Part shown: in pieces, positions 13,688 to 21,685 of the stretch
Layout of the letters: the number at the start of each line of letters is the position of its first letter
How positions within the stretch are numbered: the first letter of the stretch is position 1
Assembly (NCBI GenBank): GCA_964383365.1
Contig: CAYLHF010000034.1
Location: 1-30,494 of the forward strand
DNA length: 30,494 nt
Direction of reading: 5' to 3'
DNA from: CAYLHF01 sp964383365
Lineage (GTDB): Bacteria; Bacteroidota; Rhodothermia; Rhodothermales; UBA10348
The notes under the pieces: model-generated
What the model saw: the letters and a program-made list of their open reading frames with translations, nothing else
What the model was told of the DNA's origin: nothing
Databases searched by the model: none
Made by a program: the position numbers and the translations under genes

Positions 13688-14758
13688 CTATTCAACATCT
13701 GTTAAGAATGCTGCCAGATCCACACCATCCTGGACCCAACCCAGTTCTGGTCGCTGCGCGTTCCCGGGATCGACCACGGCGACGCTACCTGGAATCAGGG
13801 ACCTGCTACCCGGTGCGGATACGACGATCTGAATCTCGTCTTCGTGCTCCTGGATCCACTCCCGGACCTGATCGGAATCTCCATAGGGAGTCCACCTGAC
13901 GTGTCCTGGTCCGAGCACTTCCGGACGTCCACGCGAGATCAGGAACTCAAGGCCTTCACCGTGTGCGTGGGGTATATTCCTGGCCGTCAGAAACGCCCGC
14001 TGTAGTTCCAGCGCTCCTCGTGAGTCGGGATGTGCGGGGAAGACGCCCCTGAATTCGGCCGAAGCGGTAAGCAAATAATCTGGCATGAGATCTTCCGGCG
14101 CCCACACGATGGCTACATTGCGGCATCCGAGGCCCTCATGCAGCCAGAGATCCTCTGCAAGACAGGCGTAATCCTCCGACTTCCATGAAGAGTCGATAAT
14201 GGCAATCGAGTAACGGTGCCCCCTCAGGAGCGAATGTCGTTCGCTGATTCGGGCCTGCTCGATACGCGATCGAAGCATCGACATGGTTCTATCGCTTCCT
14301 GCGGCAATGACACCGTCCGATTGATCCAGCGCTTCGTCAAGGGCTCCGAACGTAATGGGGAGATCGGGACATACGCCCGCCCACTCACGGACAAATGCCG
14401 GAATCAATGCCGGCGATTTTCTCGACAGTACCACTACTGCACGACCGCCCGAGAGTATCACGGCGATCAGATCCTGCAATCCTACCAGCGGAATGTTACC
14501 TGCCATCAACAGGGCATAGGTAGTGTCCGTCTTCGGATGGAATCGACGAGACCAGGCGTCAAGATCATCGGCCAACAGCGTAGACATCTGCTGATTGATC
14601 GCGAATGCGAGGGCTTCCGGGGTAAATCGGTTCCCCGCTTCCAACGTGACCTCCTCGGCTTCGATTCGGTCGGAATGATCTACATCGATCCACCGTAAGG
14701 CCGTTTCCACGAGCCCCTTCACTAATCCATCAACCCTGACGTCCACCGACTCAACCAC
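13688..14758 (-). CDS. LuxC-like acyl-CoA reductase
   Basis: This 356-residue protein matches the LuxC-type acyl-CoA reductase family, an aldehyde-dehydrogenase-fold enzyme that reduces acyl-CoA to aldehyde with NADPH. Visible signatures are LLMAGNIPLVGLQDLIAVILSG (about 83-104), the IAAGSDRTM segment, and WLHEGLGCRNVAIVWAP with the likely nucleophile Cys212. It is shorter than LuxC of luminous bacteria (about 480 residues), as is usual for this family in Bacteroidota. Translation starts at GTG 14758 and overlaps the DUF190 gene by 8 bp. The same transcript carries a thiolase, but the acyl substrate is unknown. Confidence 0.85.
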   Translation of the reverse strand: MVESVDVRVDGLVKGLVETALRWIDVDHSDRIEAEEVTLEAGNRFTPEALAFAINQQMSTLLADDLDAWSRRFHPKTDTTYALLMAGNIPLVGLQDLIAVILSGGRAVVVLSRKSPALIPAFVREWAGVCPDLPITFGALDEALDQSDGVIAAGSDRTMSMLRSRIEQARISERHSLLRGHRYSIAIIDSSWKSEDYACLAEDLWLHEGLGCRNVAIVWAPEDLMPDYLLTASAEFRGVFPAHPDSRGALELQRAFLTARNIPHAHGEGLEFLISRGRPEVLGPGHVRWTPYGDSDQVREWIQEHEDEIQIVVSAPGSRSLIPGSVAVVDPGNAQRPELGWVQDGVDLAAFLTDVE

Positions 14759-15095
14759 TGCTTTCGGAATGGCGATATTTTCTGTATCGAACTTTTTCGA
14801 GCGTCACGAATCCGTCGCCCAGTACCCGATCCAGAAACGGTATGATTTTCTGAATATTTTCAGTTGTATCGACGATTTCAACGACAACAGGCATATCTTC
14901 GTTCAACCGTATCCACTTCGCGGTATGGATCTCGCTTCCGACACCGAATCCCATTACTCCCCGCAGGACCGTCGCACCGCTCATCCCGAGTTTTCTGGCC
15001 TCATCCACAATCCGTTCGTACAGACATGCTCCGTCCAGTGTGTCATTCTTACTGATAAAAATGCGAAGTAATTCGCCTTCTGCTGCGGTATGCAT
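14751..15095 (-). CDS. DUF190 family protein
   Basis: This 114-residue soluble protein has the DUF190 hallmarks: LLRIFISKNDTLDGACLYERIV near the start, the central GATVLRGVMGFG, and the PVVVEIVDTTENIQKIIPFL segment. DUF190 proteins have a ferredoxin-like, PII-like fold and very often sit next to crcB, as here (5 bp downstream). A helper or regulatory role in fluoride export is commonly inferred from that neighbourhood, with no biochemistry I can cite. The gene overlaps the LuxC-like gene by 8 bp. Confidence 0.93.
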   Translation of the reverse strand: MHTAAEGELLRIFISKNDTLDGACLYERIVDEARKLGMSGATVLRGVMGFGVGSEIHTAKWIRLNEDMPVVVEIVDTTENIQKIIPFLDRVLGDGFVTLEKVRYRKYRHSESSG

Positions 15096-15100
15096 CTTAT

Positions 15101-15487
15101 TTATCTCCCCGGTCCGAATAGTAACCGACCCGCCAGCAGGCCGAGAACGACTCCGGCAATCGCACCGGCGTTGTTGAAGAGGATGTTGGCAAGACCAAAT
15201 CCGTATTGTCCATCCCTGAACAGATTGACGGTCTCTATACTATAGGAAGAAAAGGTAGTAAAGGCGCCAAGAACTCCGATAAAAAGAAATGCCGTTGCCT
15301 GACCTGAAAGTGGTCTGTTATTGGACAACGCCCAGGCAAACCCGATTATCATCGAACCGAGGACATTGACGGCAAGCGTACCCCAGGGAAACTGGGCCCC
15401 CCCTATTCTGAACGCCAATCCGGACGCGCCGTACCTCAGGACCGCTCCAAGAGCGCCTCCAACGGCGATGTAGATCAATTTGGTCAT
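15101..15487 (-). CDS. crcB: Fluoride channel CrcB (Fluc)
   Basis: This 128-residue protein has four hydrophobic helices and the Fluc signatures: GGALGAVLRYG near the N-terminus, WGTLAVNVLGSMIIGF (Asn41) and GVLGAFTTFSSYS (about 71-83), which carries the phenylalanines that line the fluoride path. Fluc channels work as antiparallel dimers. Only one crcB copy is visible, so it would form a homodimer. I found no fluoride riboswitch; the gene lies 8 bp after the thiolase stop, so its expression should follow the operon. Confidence 0.96.
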   Translation of the reverse strand: MTKLIYIAVGGALGAVLRYGASGLAFRIGGAQFPWGTLAVNVLGSMIIGFAWALSNNRPLSGQATAFLFIGVLGAFTTFSSYSIETVNLFRDGQYGFGLANILFNNAGAIAGVVLGLLAGRLLFGPGR

Positions 15488-15495
15488 CTCTCAAG

Positions 15496-16689
15496 CTACG
15501 ACATTCGCTCGACGAGAACTGCCGTCCCACCGCCCGTCCCGTGACAGATGGCTGCCAGACCGCGCTCTACATCTCGTCTCTGAAGCGCATGCACGAGCGT
15601 TCCTACTATACGGGCCCCTGAACAACCGATCGGATGACCGAGTGCAACCGCTCCTCCATGAATGTTGATTCGATCATAGGGTACATCGAGCATGTTGTGA
15701 AAAAGGACGCTGTTCAGGGCAAATGCCTCGTTGTTTTCAAACAGATCGATATCTCCGATGGATATACCCGTCTTTTCGAGCAGCTTGTGTACAGCCGGGA
15801 TTGGTGCCTCGGGAAATCGCCACGTCTCACCGGCGGACCAGGATCCTCTAATAAATCGGGCGAGGGGTTTAAGACCGTATTCTTTTACGGCGCCTTCGCT
15901 GGCCAGCACAAGCGCCGCAGCACCGTCGCTCAACTGACTACTGTTTCCTGCAGTCAGAACGCCGTCCCGGTCGAACGCCGGTCGGAGTCCTCCGAGTGAT
16001 TCGGCTGTCGTGTCGGGTCGAATACCTTCATCCATATCCAGCAGTACGGATTCTCGTTTCCTCCGATATTCAATGGGCACTACTTCGTTCGAAAATGCCC
16101 CGGACTCCCATGCAGCAGCGGCGCGGCGATGGGATTCGGCAGCGATTTCGTCCAGTTCGGGGCGCATGATGCCTTTTTCGGCTGCCAGACGCTCCGCCTG
16201 CGCCCCCATCGCCTCATCCGTCGTCGGATCCGTGAGCCCGTCATAGAGGAGTAAATCCTTGACCTGTTCGGGGTTACCCATCAGAAATTTATATCCCCAG
16301 CGGGCCCTCGAAGAGAGAAAAAAGCCCGTTGACGACATCGATTCCACGCCACCCGCGAGGATCAGGTCGGCATCACCGGATCGAATGGTTGACGCAGCTT
16401 GCATCAGGCTCATCATTCCGGATGAGCAGACCATATCCATCGCTACACCGTCAACGCTGTCCGGGATGCCCGCTTTGAGTGCAGCCTGACGAGGGATGAG
16501 TTGCCCGTGGCCTCCCCGAAGAACATTCCCGAACATGTACAGATCCAGCGCGTCATCCGGCACCACCGCCTTTTCCAGAGCTCCCCGCATGGCATGTGCA
16601 GCGAGATCTACCGGTGTATGACTCTGGAGTGCGCCACCGAATCGACCGATGGGTGTTCGTGCGGCCGAGACTATATAGACTTCTTTCAT
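15496..16689 (-). CDS. Thiolase (acetyl-CoA C-acetyltransferase family)
   Basis: This 397-residue enzyme of the thiolase II type forms or cleaves acetoacetyl-CoA or 3-ketoacyl-CoA. All catalytic residues are in place: Cys88 in MDMVCSSGMMSL, NNEAFA, His352 in VALGHPIGCSG, and Cys382 in ICHGTGGG. The start ATG at 16689 has GGAG seven bases upstream. It leads the thiolase-crcB-DUF190-LuxC-like cluster (gaps of 8 and 5 bp and an 8-bp overlap). Whether it is biosynthetic (AtoB) or degradative (FadA) cannot be told, as no FadB, HMG-CoA synthase or phaB gene is nearby. Confidence 0.93.
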   Translation of the reverse strand: MKEVYIVSAARTPIGRFGGALQSHTPVDLAAHAMRGALEKAVVPDDALDLYMFGNVLRGGHGQLIPRQAALKAGIPDSVDGVAMDMVCSSGMMSLMQAASTIRSGDADLILAGGVESMSSTGFFLSSRARWGYKFLMGNPEQVKDLLLYDGLTDPTTDEAMGAQAERLAAEKGIMRPELDEIAAESHRRAAAAWESGAFSNEVVPIEYRRKRESVLLDMDEGIRPDTTAESLGGLRPAFDRDGVLTAGNSSQLSDGAAALVLASEGAVKEYGLKPLARFIRGSWSAGETWRFPEAPIPAVHKLLEKTGISIGDIDLFENNEAFALNSVLFHNMLDVPYDRINIHGGAVALGHPIGCSGARIVGTLVHALQRRDVERGLAAICHGTGGGTAVLVERMS

Positions 16690-16806
16690 ATCCGAGCTCC
16701 ATTCTGATTGCCGAAAACGGACAGCAGTGAACCCGATCCGGGTGAGACTGTTCGGATCCGTTACGGCATCGATGGAAAATTCCCCCCGGCTTCATGAACG
16801 TTGAGA

Positions 16807-16821
16807 CCTGCGAAACGCAGG
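16807..16821. promoter_or_regulatory. Short perfect hairpin upstream of the thiolase gene
   Basis: CCTGCG-AAA-CGCAGG is a six-pair stem with a three-base loop, in the 233-bp gap between the small unknown gene (ends 16923) and the thiolase start (16689). No T-run follows on either strand, so it may be an operator or leader structure rather than a terminator. I see nothing else structured in this gap. Confidence 0.4.
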
Positions 16822-16922
16822 ACACATCGGGCGGCAATTGAGAAATCCGATCGTATGAATCACACCGTGAGTCGACGCGAAGACACGGACGCACGCGGAT
16901 TTTACCGATCCTTCAAGCGAGT

Positions 16923-17183
16923 TTACCCCTTCCAATCAGCGAGCGAAAGATCGTCTTTCGTCTGCATCGCAAAAAAGCCCAGCAAGAGCCCTCTGGCAAG
17001 AATTTCTGCTTCTTTGACCGTGATATCGAAGTATTCGTCTTTGCACCGAACCTTTACTCTTCCCATGCCCGACCGAATCTCGGACACGAGTCGAAAATCT
17101 ATGCATAGTTGAAGAAGCTCGTCCAACGTCGGGCTGTGATATGCGCCCGGCGCCGCGGCCTGTCTGTGTCTGATGCCAATCAC
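16923..17183 (-). CDS. Small protein of unknown function
   Basis: I do not recognise this 86-residue product. It has a helical middle (TLDELLQLCIDFRLVSEIRS), a basic beta-like segment (GRVKVRCKDEYFDITVKEAEILARGLLLGFF) and no signal peptide. The start is GTG 17183, supported by GAGG eight bases upstream; the first ATG in frame would remove nearly half the protein. It lies 72 bp after the permease-EIIA gene on the same strand. The alternating pattern looks like real coding sequence, but a false call is possible. Confidence 0.55.
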   Translation of the reverse strand: MIGIRHRQAAAPGAYHSPTLDELLQLCIDFRLVSEIRSGMGRVKVRCKDEYFDITVKEAEILARGLLLGFFAMQTKDDLSLADWKG

Positions 17184-17255
17184 TTCGTGATACCTCGGAA
17201 TTCTGTACCCCTCAGGTATCGACTCCGGTCATGCGTCCTTAAGACCGTCGAATCA

Positions 17256-19226
17256 TCAGGCCCCAGCGTCGCGGCGTCCGGAATAATCGTCGATATTCTC
17301 CGAGAAATAGTCGTCTCTGACAGCATCAAGGGAGTGAACTGCCCCGATAATAGTCAGTCGGTCGTCAGGTTGAAGGCGCGTATCACCAGTCGGAATCTGC
17401 ATGGATCCGTTACGCCGTATGACGGCGACCAGGGTGCCGGAAGGAAGACCAAGTTCACGCACCGTCTTTCCTATCAGATCGGCTGTCCGCGTGTGCGCCT
17501 GCAGCACGAGCGTCATATAATTTCTGTCACTCTGAAGCAATTCCCGTATCGCATCTTCGCCCCTAGCCACCTCCCAGTTTCGATGAAAGTCGGCTTCCTC
17601 AACACGCTCGGCGATTTCGGCCAGGATTCGAAGATGTTGAGCGGGATCATCGTCATTACTGACCAGAAAAAAAACGGCATGAACCTGATGATGCTCCGGG
17701 TGATCAACGAGCGGATCGCGGGTCTCAATCATAACTCCTGAACGTGAACGTACAATCACCAGCAGCGGTCGGACCAATCCAGCTATCCGAAGATGAGGAA
17801 GCGCGATTCCATGGGCCACCGGAGTTGCTCCGAGGCGCGTGCCGTCCAGAAACATTTTCGCTATTTCTGCCGCTTCTATTGACAGGTGCTCGCTTAGAAT
17901 CCCTCCTACTCTTTCCACGACGAATTCGAACGAATCGTCCTCCCCTGCATCGATCACAGTCGATTGGGCGACCACTTCTTCGAACGGATCATCATCCCGA
18001 AGGCCCTTCTCTCTCAATATTCCCCTCAATTCCCGGTCCAGTCCGTCGTACTGTCCGTCCCCCCAACGCGCAAACAAATGATAGACCGCTCCTCCCCTGA
18101 ATTGATATTGAATGCCCAGGATCTTAGACAGAATTCCCGTAATTCCGATGAATATGACAACCGGAATAACAATCCATGAGTCGAGTTCCCACAGCAGAAA
18201 CAGGCAGATGAGAACCGTTCCAATCTGAACGGCGAACGCTGCAAAGGCCTCTTCCTTTCCGGCCACCCGGTCTACGTGGCTGGCGGACCGAATCAGGGCA
18301 GCGCCCAGGATGGACACGATCATGAGAAGCAGTAATGCGGCAAATATTCTGGCTGGAATCAGACCCGATCCCATCGAGTGATCGATCCATATCGTCGCGA
18401 TCGCCGTCAGGCCTGCAGACAGTACGGCAGCCAGCCGGTCGGCAGAGCGCTTCGTAATTGATGCATCATAGAATACTTCGACGAGCGTATTCTTGACTAC
18501 GAGCAAAGAAAAACCGAGCAGGCCAAGAAAAACGACCAGTATGATGATCTCCGATGCACCCCATAGAATCGAAGGGGTACGATAATAGAGCGTCTCAAGT
18601 CCCGCAGCCACGGTTGACTCTGGCGACAGTGCAACACCGAATGCCGACAGCGTCATTAGCGTCATAATGAAAACCAGGACCACCCCAAGGCACGCCGCGA
18701 ATACCGTATTTCTGTAGATCCAGTAACGCAATCCGCTTGCTCGACCTGTCGGCATGAATGGTCTCTCAAGGCGAATGCTCACCCCGAAAAGGAACAGCGG
18801 AGCGAACGCAAGTACGAGTATCGGAGCCGAATACCAGGACAAGGAGTCCCCGAGCCAGGTAAACAACGCCGCACCTAATGCGGGGCCTGACGACGATACT
18901 GCGGTCCAGTCTGAAAAAGCGACGCTCCAAACAGCCATGATGCCTTCGGCGGCAAATCCTCCGATAAGAACCAGACAGAGTGCCAGGATCGAGGAAACGG
19001 CCGTGCCTACTCTCGCCCCGTACGTGGACCGGAAAAGGCTGAATGCTCCTCCTCCACTGACCGACTCCCGAAGCCGATCCAGAGCAGAAGAACTAACCAG
19101 CGCGACGACTGAGGGTAAGATTAGATAGAATAGATAATCTTCACCCGTACCTCTTTCCAGCGACGGGATCAAATAGAAACCCGCGAAAATGCTGGTAGCG
19201 GATAAAAGTAGATACGTCCGGTACAT
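17256..19226 (-). CDS. Permease with C-terminal PTS EIIA and RCK_C domains
   Basis: This 656-residue fusion begins with 10-12 predicted transmembrane helices (about 5-370) in an APC-superfamily-like arrangement. A cytoplasmic linker (375-430) and an EIIA(Ntr)-type domain (about 430-565) follow. ATPVAHGIALPHLR in the EIIA domain carries the phosphoacceptor His478. An RCK_C/TrkA-C domain closes the protein (about 568-640: IGKTVRELGLPSGTLVAVIRR, LQPDDRLTIIG). RCK_C domains often bind nucleotides or c-di-AMP, and EIIA domains take phosphate from HPr; both suggest transport gated by cellular state. HPr and enzyme I are encoded 7-10 kb away on the same strand. The substrate (ion or amino acid) is unknown, because the permease part is divergent. 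Confidence 0.85.
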   Translation of the reverse strand: MYRTYLLLSATSIFAGFYLIPSLERGTGEDYLFYLILPSVVALVSSSALDRLRESVSGGGAFSLFRSTYGARVGTAVSSILALCLVLIGGFAAEGIMAVWSVAFSDWTAVSSSGPALGAALFTWLGDSLSWYSAPILVLAFAPLFLFGVSIRLERPFMPTGRASGLRYWIYRNTVFAACLGVVLVFIMTLMTLSAFGVALSPESTVAAGLETLYYRTPSILWGASEIIILVVFLGLLGFSLLVVKNTLVEVFYDASITKRSADRLAAVLSAGLTAIATIWIDHSMGSGLIPARIFAALLLLMIVSILGAALIRSASHVDRVAGKEEAFAAFAVQIGTVLICLFLLWELDSWIVIPVVIFIGITGILSKILGIQYQFRGGAVYHLFARWGDGQYDGLDRELRGILREKGLRDDDPFEEVVAQSTVIDAGEDDSFEFVVERVGGILSEHLSIEAAEIAKMFLDGTRLGATPVAHGIALPHLRIAGLVRPLLVIVRSRSGVMIETRDPLVDHPEHHQVHAVFFLVSNDDDPAQHLRILAEIAERVEEADFHRNWEVARGEDAIRELLQSDRNYMTLVLQAHTRTADLIGKTVRELGLPSGTLVAVIRRNGSMQIPTGDTRLQPDDRLTIIGAVHSLDAVRDDYFSENIDDYSGRRDAGA

Positions 19227-19318
19227 AAAACCTGTCCTGGAGCGATTACGAACGACAGGAAATCTGAACTACGAACTCAGGGCCCACTTCGACGATCTGG
19301 AGCGCTCCCCGTCGGCAA

Positions 19319-19822
19319 TCAAAGGATGGACCGGAAGGTAGGTGAAACTTCGCTGTTCTCCGACTCTCCTGAGTCCGGAGCCGATTTCTCAGGAGCAGTC
19401 CCTCCGCAGAATTCGTCGAATGCACGTACCAGATCCATCGCGATAGCACTTGCCGAACGACCTTCAATATTTCGACGCTCCAGAACGTACACGGGGTCTC
19501 CATCGCTGAACAGAGCGATGAACGGTGAGGACGGTGGAACGCCGGGTAGATAGGTTCGGGCCCGTGCCGTTGCCGCCAGGTCCTGCCCGGCGAAGACGGT
19601 CACGCTCTCATCGGGTATGTTTTGAGCCTGCAAGGCCAGGGCTACTGCAGGACGGGCGTTCGCGGCTGCGCACCCGCAGACCGAATTGACAACGAGTAAC
19701 AGCGTTTTCCCTTCTGCGCCGGAGAAAGCACTATCGACGGCTGCCGCGTCTGAGAGTTCTAAAACGCCGAGTCGCACTAATTCCTGGCGCATCGGATGAA
19801 CGAGAGCTTCCGGGTAGGGCAT
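19319..19822 (-). CDS. BrxA/BrxB-family bacilliredoxin
   Basis: This 167-residue protein has the YphP/YqiW-type thioredoxin fold. MPYPEALVHPMRQEL opens it and NSVCGCAAANARP carries the Cys49-Gly-Cys51 redox motif. VFAGQDLAATARAR and PSSPFIALF follow, then ERRNIEGRSA. Bacilliredoxins remove bacillithiol from S-thiolated proteins in species that make bacillithiol. The start at 19822 is chosen because the family begins with MPYPE; an extension to 19918 in the same frame looks unconserved. About 25 extra acidic and Ser-rich residues follow the normal C-terminus. It is divergent from greA. Confidence 0.93.
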   Translation of the reverse strand: MPYPEALVHPMRQELVRLGVLELSDAAAVDSAFSGAEGKTLLLVVNSVCGCAAANARPAVALALQAQNIPDESVTVFAGQDLAATARARTYLPGVPPSSPFIALFSDGDPVYVLERRNIEGRSASAIAMDLVRAFDEFCGGTAPEKSAPDSGESENSEVSPTFRSIL

Positions 19823-19886
19823 ATGAACCGTAACTGTAATGAGAGATAAAAATTGCCGGATGCTCGAACGATGACTGGTACTGATT

Positions 19887-19907
19887 GATCCTTTGAAGAA
19901 AGGGATC
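19887..19907. promoter_or_regulatory. Imperfect hairpin in the brx-greA intergenic region
   Basis: GATCCTTT (19887-19894) can pair with AAAGGGATC (19899-19907) with a one-base bulge and a GAAG tetraloop. It is 65-85 bp upstream of the bacilliredoxin start, so it may lie in its leader RNA. The 270-bp gap between the two divergent genes otherwise holds a T7 run at about 19951-19957 and the double palindrome at 20036. Confidence 0.35.
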
Positions 19908-20035
19908 CAGATGTCCATCCTCTGCGTTACACCACCACGTCCGACGATTAGTTTTTTTACTGGCGTCAGACCGCATTTGTCGCTGCTGTTGTAATGATGG
20001 TGGCGTTCTGTTTAGGGCCCGTTCTCACTATTTAC

Positions 20036-20053
20036 TACCGGTATCTACCGGTA
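20036..20053. promoter_or_regulatory. Two tandem TACCGGTA palindromes upstream of greA
   Basis: The perfect 8-bp palindrome TACCGGTA occurs at 20036-20043 and again at 20046-20053, so the centres are 10 bp apart, about one helical turn. A related half (ACGGGTA) follows at 20055-20061. The site lies 40-57 bp before the greA ATG, within the region shared with the divergent bacilliredoxin gene. This spacing is typical of cooperative protein binding; the binding protein is unknown. Confidence 0.5.
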
Positions 20054-20092
20054 AACGGGTAATGATAAATCGAAGCGTACGGCATCACATTT

Positions 20093-20572
20093 ATGAGCGA
20101 TCAGAATCACGTATACCTCACCGAGGAAGGCATCCGCAAAATGACCGAAGAACTTCAGTTTCTTCGCACGTCCGAACGAGCCCGAATTTCGAAAGCCATT
20201 GCCGAGGCAAGGGAGAAGGGTGATCTATCAGAAAATGCCGAATACGATGCGGCGAAAGATGCCCAGGGACTCCTCGAGGCTAGAATTGCCAAGATGGAGA
20301 CAACCATTTCCCGGGCCAGACTGGTCGATGAGAGCCAGATTGATTCCAGCAAGGCATTCATCCTGTCCACCGTACGGGTCAAGAATGTGGGGAACGGCAC
20401 GGAGCAGGAATATACGCTCGTATCTGCTGCCGAGGCCGATTTTGCCCAGAACAAGATCTCCATTTCAAGTCCGATTGGAAAGGGTCTACTGGGCAAAGAA
20501 GTTGGTGATCGGGTCGAGATCGTCGTGCCGGCTGGAAATGTTACACTTGAAATCGTAGCCATAAGTCGTTAG
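20093..20572 (+). CDS. greA: Transcription elongation factor GreA
   Basis: This 159-residue protein has the two GreA parts: an N-terminal coiled coil with GDLSENAEYDAAKDAQ at its tip (acidic residues that act in the RNA polymerase active site to stimulate transcript cleavage), and a C-terminal FKBP-like domain (ISISSPIGKGLLGKEVGDRVEI). Length is typical (about 158). There is no clear Shine-Dalgarno before the ATG. It is followed after 5 bp by threonine aldolase, indicating one transcript. Confidence 0.98.
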   Translation: MSDQNHVYLTEEGIRKMTEELQFLRTSERARISKAIAEAREKGDLSENAEYDAAKDAQGLLEARIAKMETTISRARLVDESQIDSSKAFILSTVRVKNVGNGTEQEYTLVSAAEADFAQNKISISSPIGKGLLGKEVGDRVEIVVPAGNVTLEIVAISR

Positions 20573-20577
20573 GACAC

Positions 20578-21600
20578 ATGATCGACTTGCGAAGTGATAC
20601 GGTAACAAAACCCGATGAGGGGATGCGCGCTGCTATCGCGTCGGCTGATGTGGGTGACGATGTTTTCGGGGAAGATCCTACCGTAATCGAGTTACAATCA
20701 CGCGTGTCAGATCTGCTCGGAAAGGAAGCGGCTCTCTTCGTACCGTCCGGCGTGATGAGCAATCAACTGGCCATTCGCAGCCAGACCAGTCCGGGAGACG
20801 AAATTATTCTCGAATCCGGATGTCATATAGCCAATTACGAATCGGGTGCCGCCGGTGCGCTTTCAGGAGTTCAACTTAGAACTGTCGAGGGAAGACGGGG
20901 CATTCTTGACCCGGGAGACGTTCTGGCGTCTGTTCGAACCGGGTACTACTGGGAGCCTGCTCCTCGTATGATCTGCGTGGAAAACACGCACAACAAGGCT
21001 GGCGGCGTAGTGTATCCACAGTCTGTGATCGAGGACATCGGAGAGATCGCCCGGGAAAAAAACCTGATTTATCACCTCGATGGAGCCCGAATCTGGAATG
21101 CCAGTTCGGCTTCCGGCCTATCGGTCCGGGAAATCGGTGCTCCTTTTGATTCCATCTCCGTCTGTCTGTCCAAGGGACTCGGTGCTCCTGTCGGATCCGT
21201 ACTTTCGGGATCCGCGTCCATGATCGAACGCGCTCATCGATTCAGGAAGATGTTCGGCGGCGGCATGCGACAGGTCGGAGTGCTCGCCGCGGCAGGACTA
21301 TATGCGTTGAATAACAACCGAAAGTCGCTTATCGACGACCATGCCAAAGCGAAACGCCTGGCCGTCGGTCTGGCATCTCTGAGTGCTTTTTCTCTTGATC
21401 CCGATACGGTCGAGACCAACATTATCGTCTTCGACGTAACCGGAAATCGGGATGCACTGTCGACGCTCGAAGAAATGAAGGGTCTCGGCATCCTGATGGT
21501 TCCCTTCGGACCAAAAACGATCCGAGCGACCACACATCGGGATGTGAGTACGTCTGATGTCGACACCGTCCTTGACCGATTCTCAACGGTCTTTTCCTGA
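20578..21600 (+). CDS. ltaE: Low-specificity L-threonine aldolase
   Basis: This 340-residue PLP enzyme splits L-threonine or allo-threonine into glycine and acetaldehyde. It shows the family's opening IDLRSDTVTKPDEGMR, DDVFGEDPTV, and ALFVPSGVMSNQLA. HLDGARIWNA contains the PLP-contacting Asp, and SVCLSKGLGAPVGSVL carries the Schiff-base Lys199. It begins 5 bp after greA. The 85-bp gap to the convergent NagB/PIG-L gene has no clear terminator, only a direct repeat (GATCAGCGTA twice, near 21635-21660). Confidence 0.96.
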   Translation: MIDLRSDTVTKPDEGMRAAIASADVGDDVFGEDPTVIELQSRVSDLLGKEAALFVPSGVMSNQLAIRSQTSPGDEIILESGCHIANYESGAAGALSGVQLRTVEGRRGILDPGDVLASVRTGYYWEPAPRMICVENTHNKAGGVVYPQSVIEDIGEIAREKNLIYHLDGARIWNASSASGLSVREIGAPFDSISVCLSKGLGAPVGSVLSGSASMIERAHRFRKMFGGGMRQVGVLAAAGLYALNNNRKSLIDDHAKAKRLAVGLASLSAFSLDPDTVETNIIVFDVTGNRDALSTLEEMKGLGILMVPFGPKTIRATTHRDVSTSDVDTVLDRFSTVFS

Positions 21601-21685
21601 TGTCGCGTCCTCAAGATCGGGGCCAGTTTCTCGGGATCAGCGTAAACCCGCGATCAGCGTATTCTCGGAATCTGACCGGACCGAT

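Noticed and set aside
16553..16894. 113-codon minus-strand frame across the thiolase 5' end
   Set aside because: Most of it overlaps the well-supported thiolase in another frame; Cys/Arg/Ser-rich composition is typical of a shadow frame.
15488..16922. Fluoride riboswitch controlling crcB
   Set aside because: crcB follows the thiolase stop by only 8 bp, and the gap upstream of the thiolase shows no sequence resembling the crcB motif to my eye; a covariance search would settle it.
19823..19918. N-terminal extension of the bacilliredoxin from an upstream Met
   Set aside because: The family starts at MPYPE, and the extra 32 residues look unlike any signal or conserved segment.
21601..21685. Terminator between convergent ltaE and NagB/PIG-L genes
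   Set aside because: Only a 10-bp direct repeat (GATCAGCGTA) is present; no stable hairpin with a T-run on either strand.
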